5,644 nucleotides of DNA. It comes from an archaeon. GTDB lineage: Archaea; Thermoproteota; Bathyarchaeia; TCS64. The position numbers were made by a program, and so were the translations under genes. Below are positions 5,264-5,644 of this stretch, in pieces. The DNA is taken from contig JAHLLU010000147.1 in assembly GCA_020444005.1 (NCBI GenBank), forward strand, positions 1 through 5,644. Reading direction: 5' to 3'. How positions within the stretch are numbered: position 1 is the stretch's first letter; the number at the start of each line of letters is the position of its first letter. The notes beneath the pieces were generated by a model. That model saw nothing but the letters and a program-made list of their open reading frames with translations. It had not been told where the DNA came from and did not search any database.

Positions 5264-5460
5264 ATTTTCTCTAGGTATAGTTCGCCTAGGAACGTGTATG
5301 AGGTTACATTCTCAATTTTTCTTTCCTTAATGCGTTGAAGGAAAATTCTTCTTAGACTGTTTATTGGGTAATTTTCTTCCTTGATTTTTATTAACACAAG
5401 ATCAGAGGCAATGAATTTATCGATGTATTCATCGATTTTTTCAGTCATCTCCGTGGTCAT
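5260..5460 (-). CDS. 66-residue hypothetical protein
   Basis: I do not recognise this small protein. It is charged and mostly helical by eye (residues 1-18 amphipathic, 34-48 rich in Arg/Lys), with no cysteines, signal peptide or membrane segment. The start at 5460 is backed by GAGG at 5468-5471, 7 bases ahead of the ATG; a second in-frame ATG at 5448 (residue 5) lacks proper spacing. It overlaps the end of the upstream gene by 20 bases, so the two are co-transcribed and probably translationally coupled. Its TAA stop interlocks with the TAG of the convergent zinc-ribbon gene. A chance frame is possible but unlikely, given the ribosome site and the precise packing at both ends. Confidence 0.68.
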   Translation of the reverse strand: MTTEMTEKIDEYIDKFIASDLVLIKIKEENYPINSLRRIFLQRIKERKIENVTSYTFLGELYLEKI

Positions 5461-5644
5461 CAGGAATCCTCGTACAGTCGAACAAAATATCTCCTGTGTT
5501 TGGCTCTATAAATGCTAGCCTTTTCGACGCATTAAACGCATGATATAGGCCCCAGAAACCCGCTGCTTCAATGATATTTCCCTTATCCGCTTCAAACCGG
5601 GTTATGAGTCTTGAATCCTCACCTATTATCAGTTTGAAGACCAT
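5441..5644 (-). CDS. Hypothetical protein, at least 67 residues, possibly cut at its N-terminus by the window edge
   Basis: I do not recognise it. The first ATG is exactly the last three bases of the window, so upstream sequence needed to confirm the start is missing and the true protein may be longer. What is seen opens with a strand (VFKLIIG), then a likely strand with LITRFEA (13-19) and a helix around IIEAAGFWGLYHAFNASK (24-41). After that comes a strand pair with a turn, AFIEPNTGDILFDC (44-57), and an acidic end (DDHGDD). It looks like a small alpha/beta protein. It overlaps the following 66-residue gene by 20 bases in a different frame, the usual arrangement for a coupled gene pair. Confidence 0.65.
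   Translation of the reverse strand: MVFKLIIGEDSRLITRFEADKGNIIEAAGFWGLYHAFNASKRLAFIEPNTGDILFDCTRIPDDHGDD
5468..5471 (-). promoter_or_regulatory. Ribosome binding site inside the upstream gene, fixing the 5460 start
   Basis: The minus strand reads GAGG followed by 7 bases and then ATG at 5460. It lies within the coding end of the preceding gene and favours the longer start over the ATG at 5448. Confidence 0.5.

Overview
This window looks like a piece of an archaeal chromosome. Archaeal TATA-like boxes sit about 29-31 bases (box 5' end) ahead of several genes. At least one gene (4787) and probably a second (3758) look leaderless, while others use a GGTGA- or GAGG-type ribosome site. There is an intron-less tRNA-Arg with a typically archaeal sequence. 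TTG and GTG are used as starts, and coding is dense on both strands. The gene set (DASS transporter, FMN split-barrel protein, YtcJ-type amidohydrolase, small zinc-ribbon protein) would suit an anaerobic, peptide- or organic-acid-using archaeon. An Asgard-like lineage is possible, but the sequence alone does not settle the phylum.

Layout. Positions 1-1572, minus strand: a two-gene operon of a 93-residue unrecognised protein followed, after 6 bases, by a sodium:dicarboxylate/sulfate-type (SLC13/DASS) transporter. The transporter's C-terminus lies beyond the left edge. Positions 1573-1668: a divergent promoter region. Positions 1669-2175, plus strand: a pyridoxamine-phosphate-oxidase-like flavin protein. 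Positions 2172-3758, minus strand: a complete 528-residue amidohydrolase, convergent with the flavin protein and sharing a 4-base stop-codon overlap. Positions 3759-4232: the longest stretch without a protein gene. It holds the amidohydrolase promoter, an unexplained promoter-plus-inverted-repeat element around 3824-3878, the tRNA-Arg(GCG) gene, T-runs and the promoter of the next gene. Positions 4233-4739: an unusual fusion of a cold-shock domain, an acidic linker and a C-terminal helix-hairpin-helix (DUF4332-like) domain. Positions 4787-5263: a small zinc-ribbon protein. Positions 5260-5644, minus strand: two overlapping small unrecognised genes, the upstream one starting at the very edge of the window.

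How the genes relate. The transporter and its small partner are almost certainly co-transcribed and may form a functional unit. The cold-shock/HhH protein next to a tRNA gene is a plausible nucleic-acid binder, but each gene there seems to have its own promoter, so no shared pathway is implied. I found no CRISPR array, insertion sequence, integrase, prophage or toxin-antitoxin module. I did not find a clear new multi-gene system. The best leads are the transporter-linked ferredoxin-fold-like small protein, the cold-shock/HhH fusion and the repeat element upstream of the tRNA.
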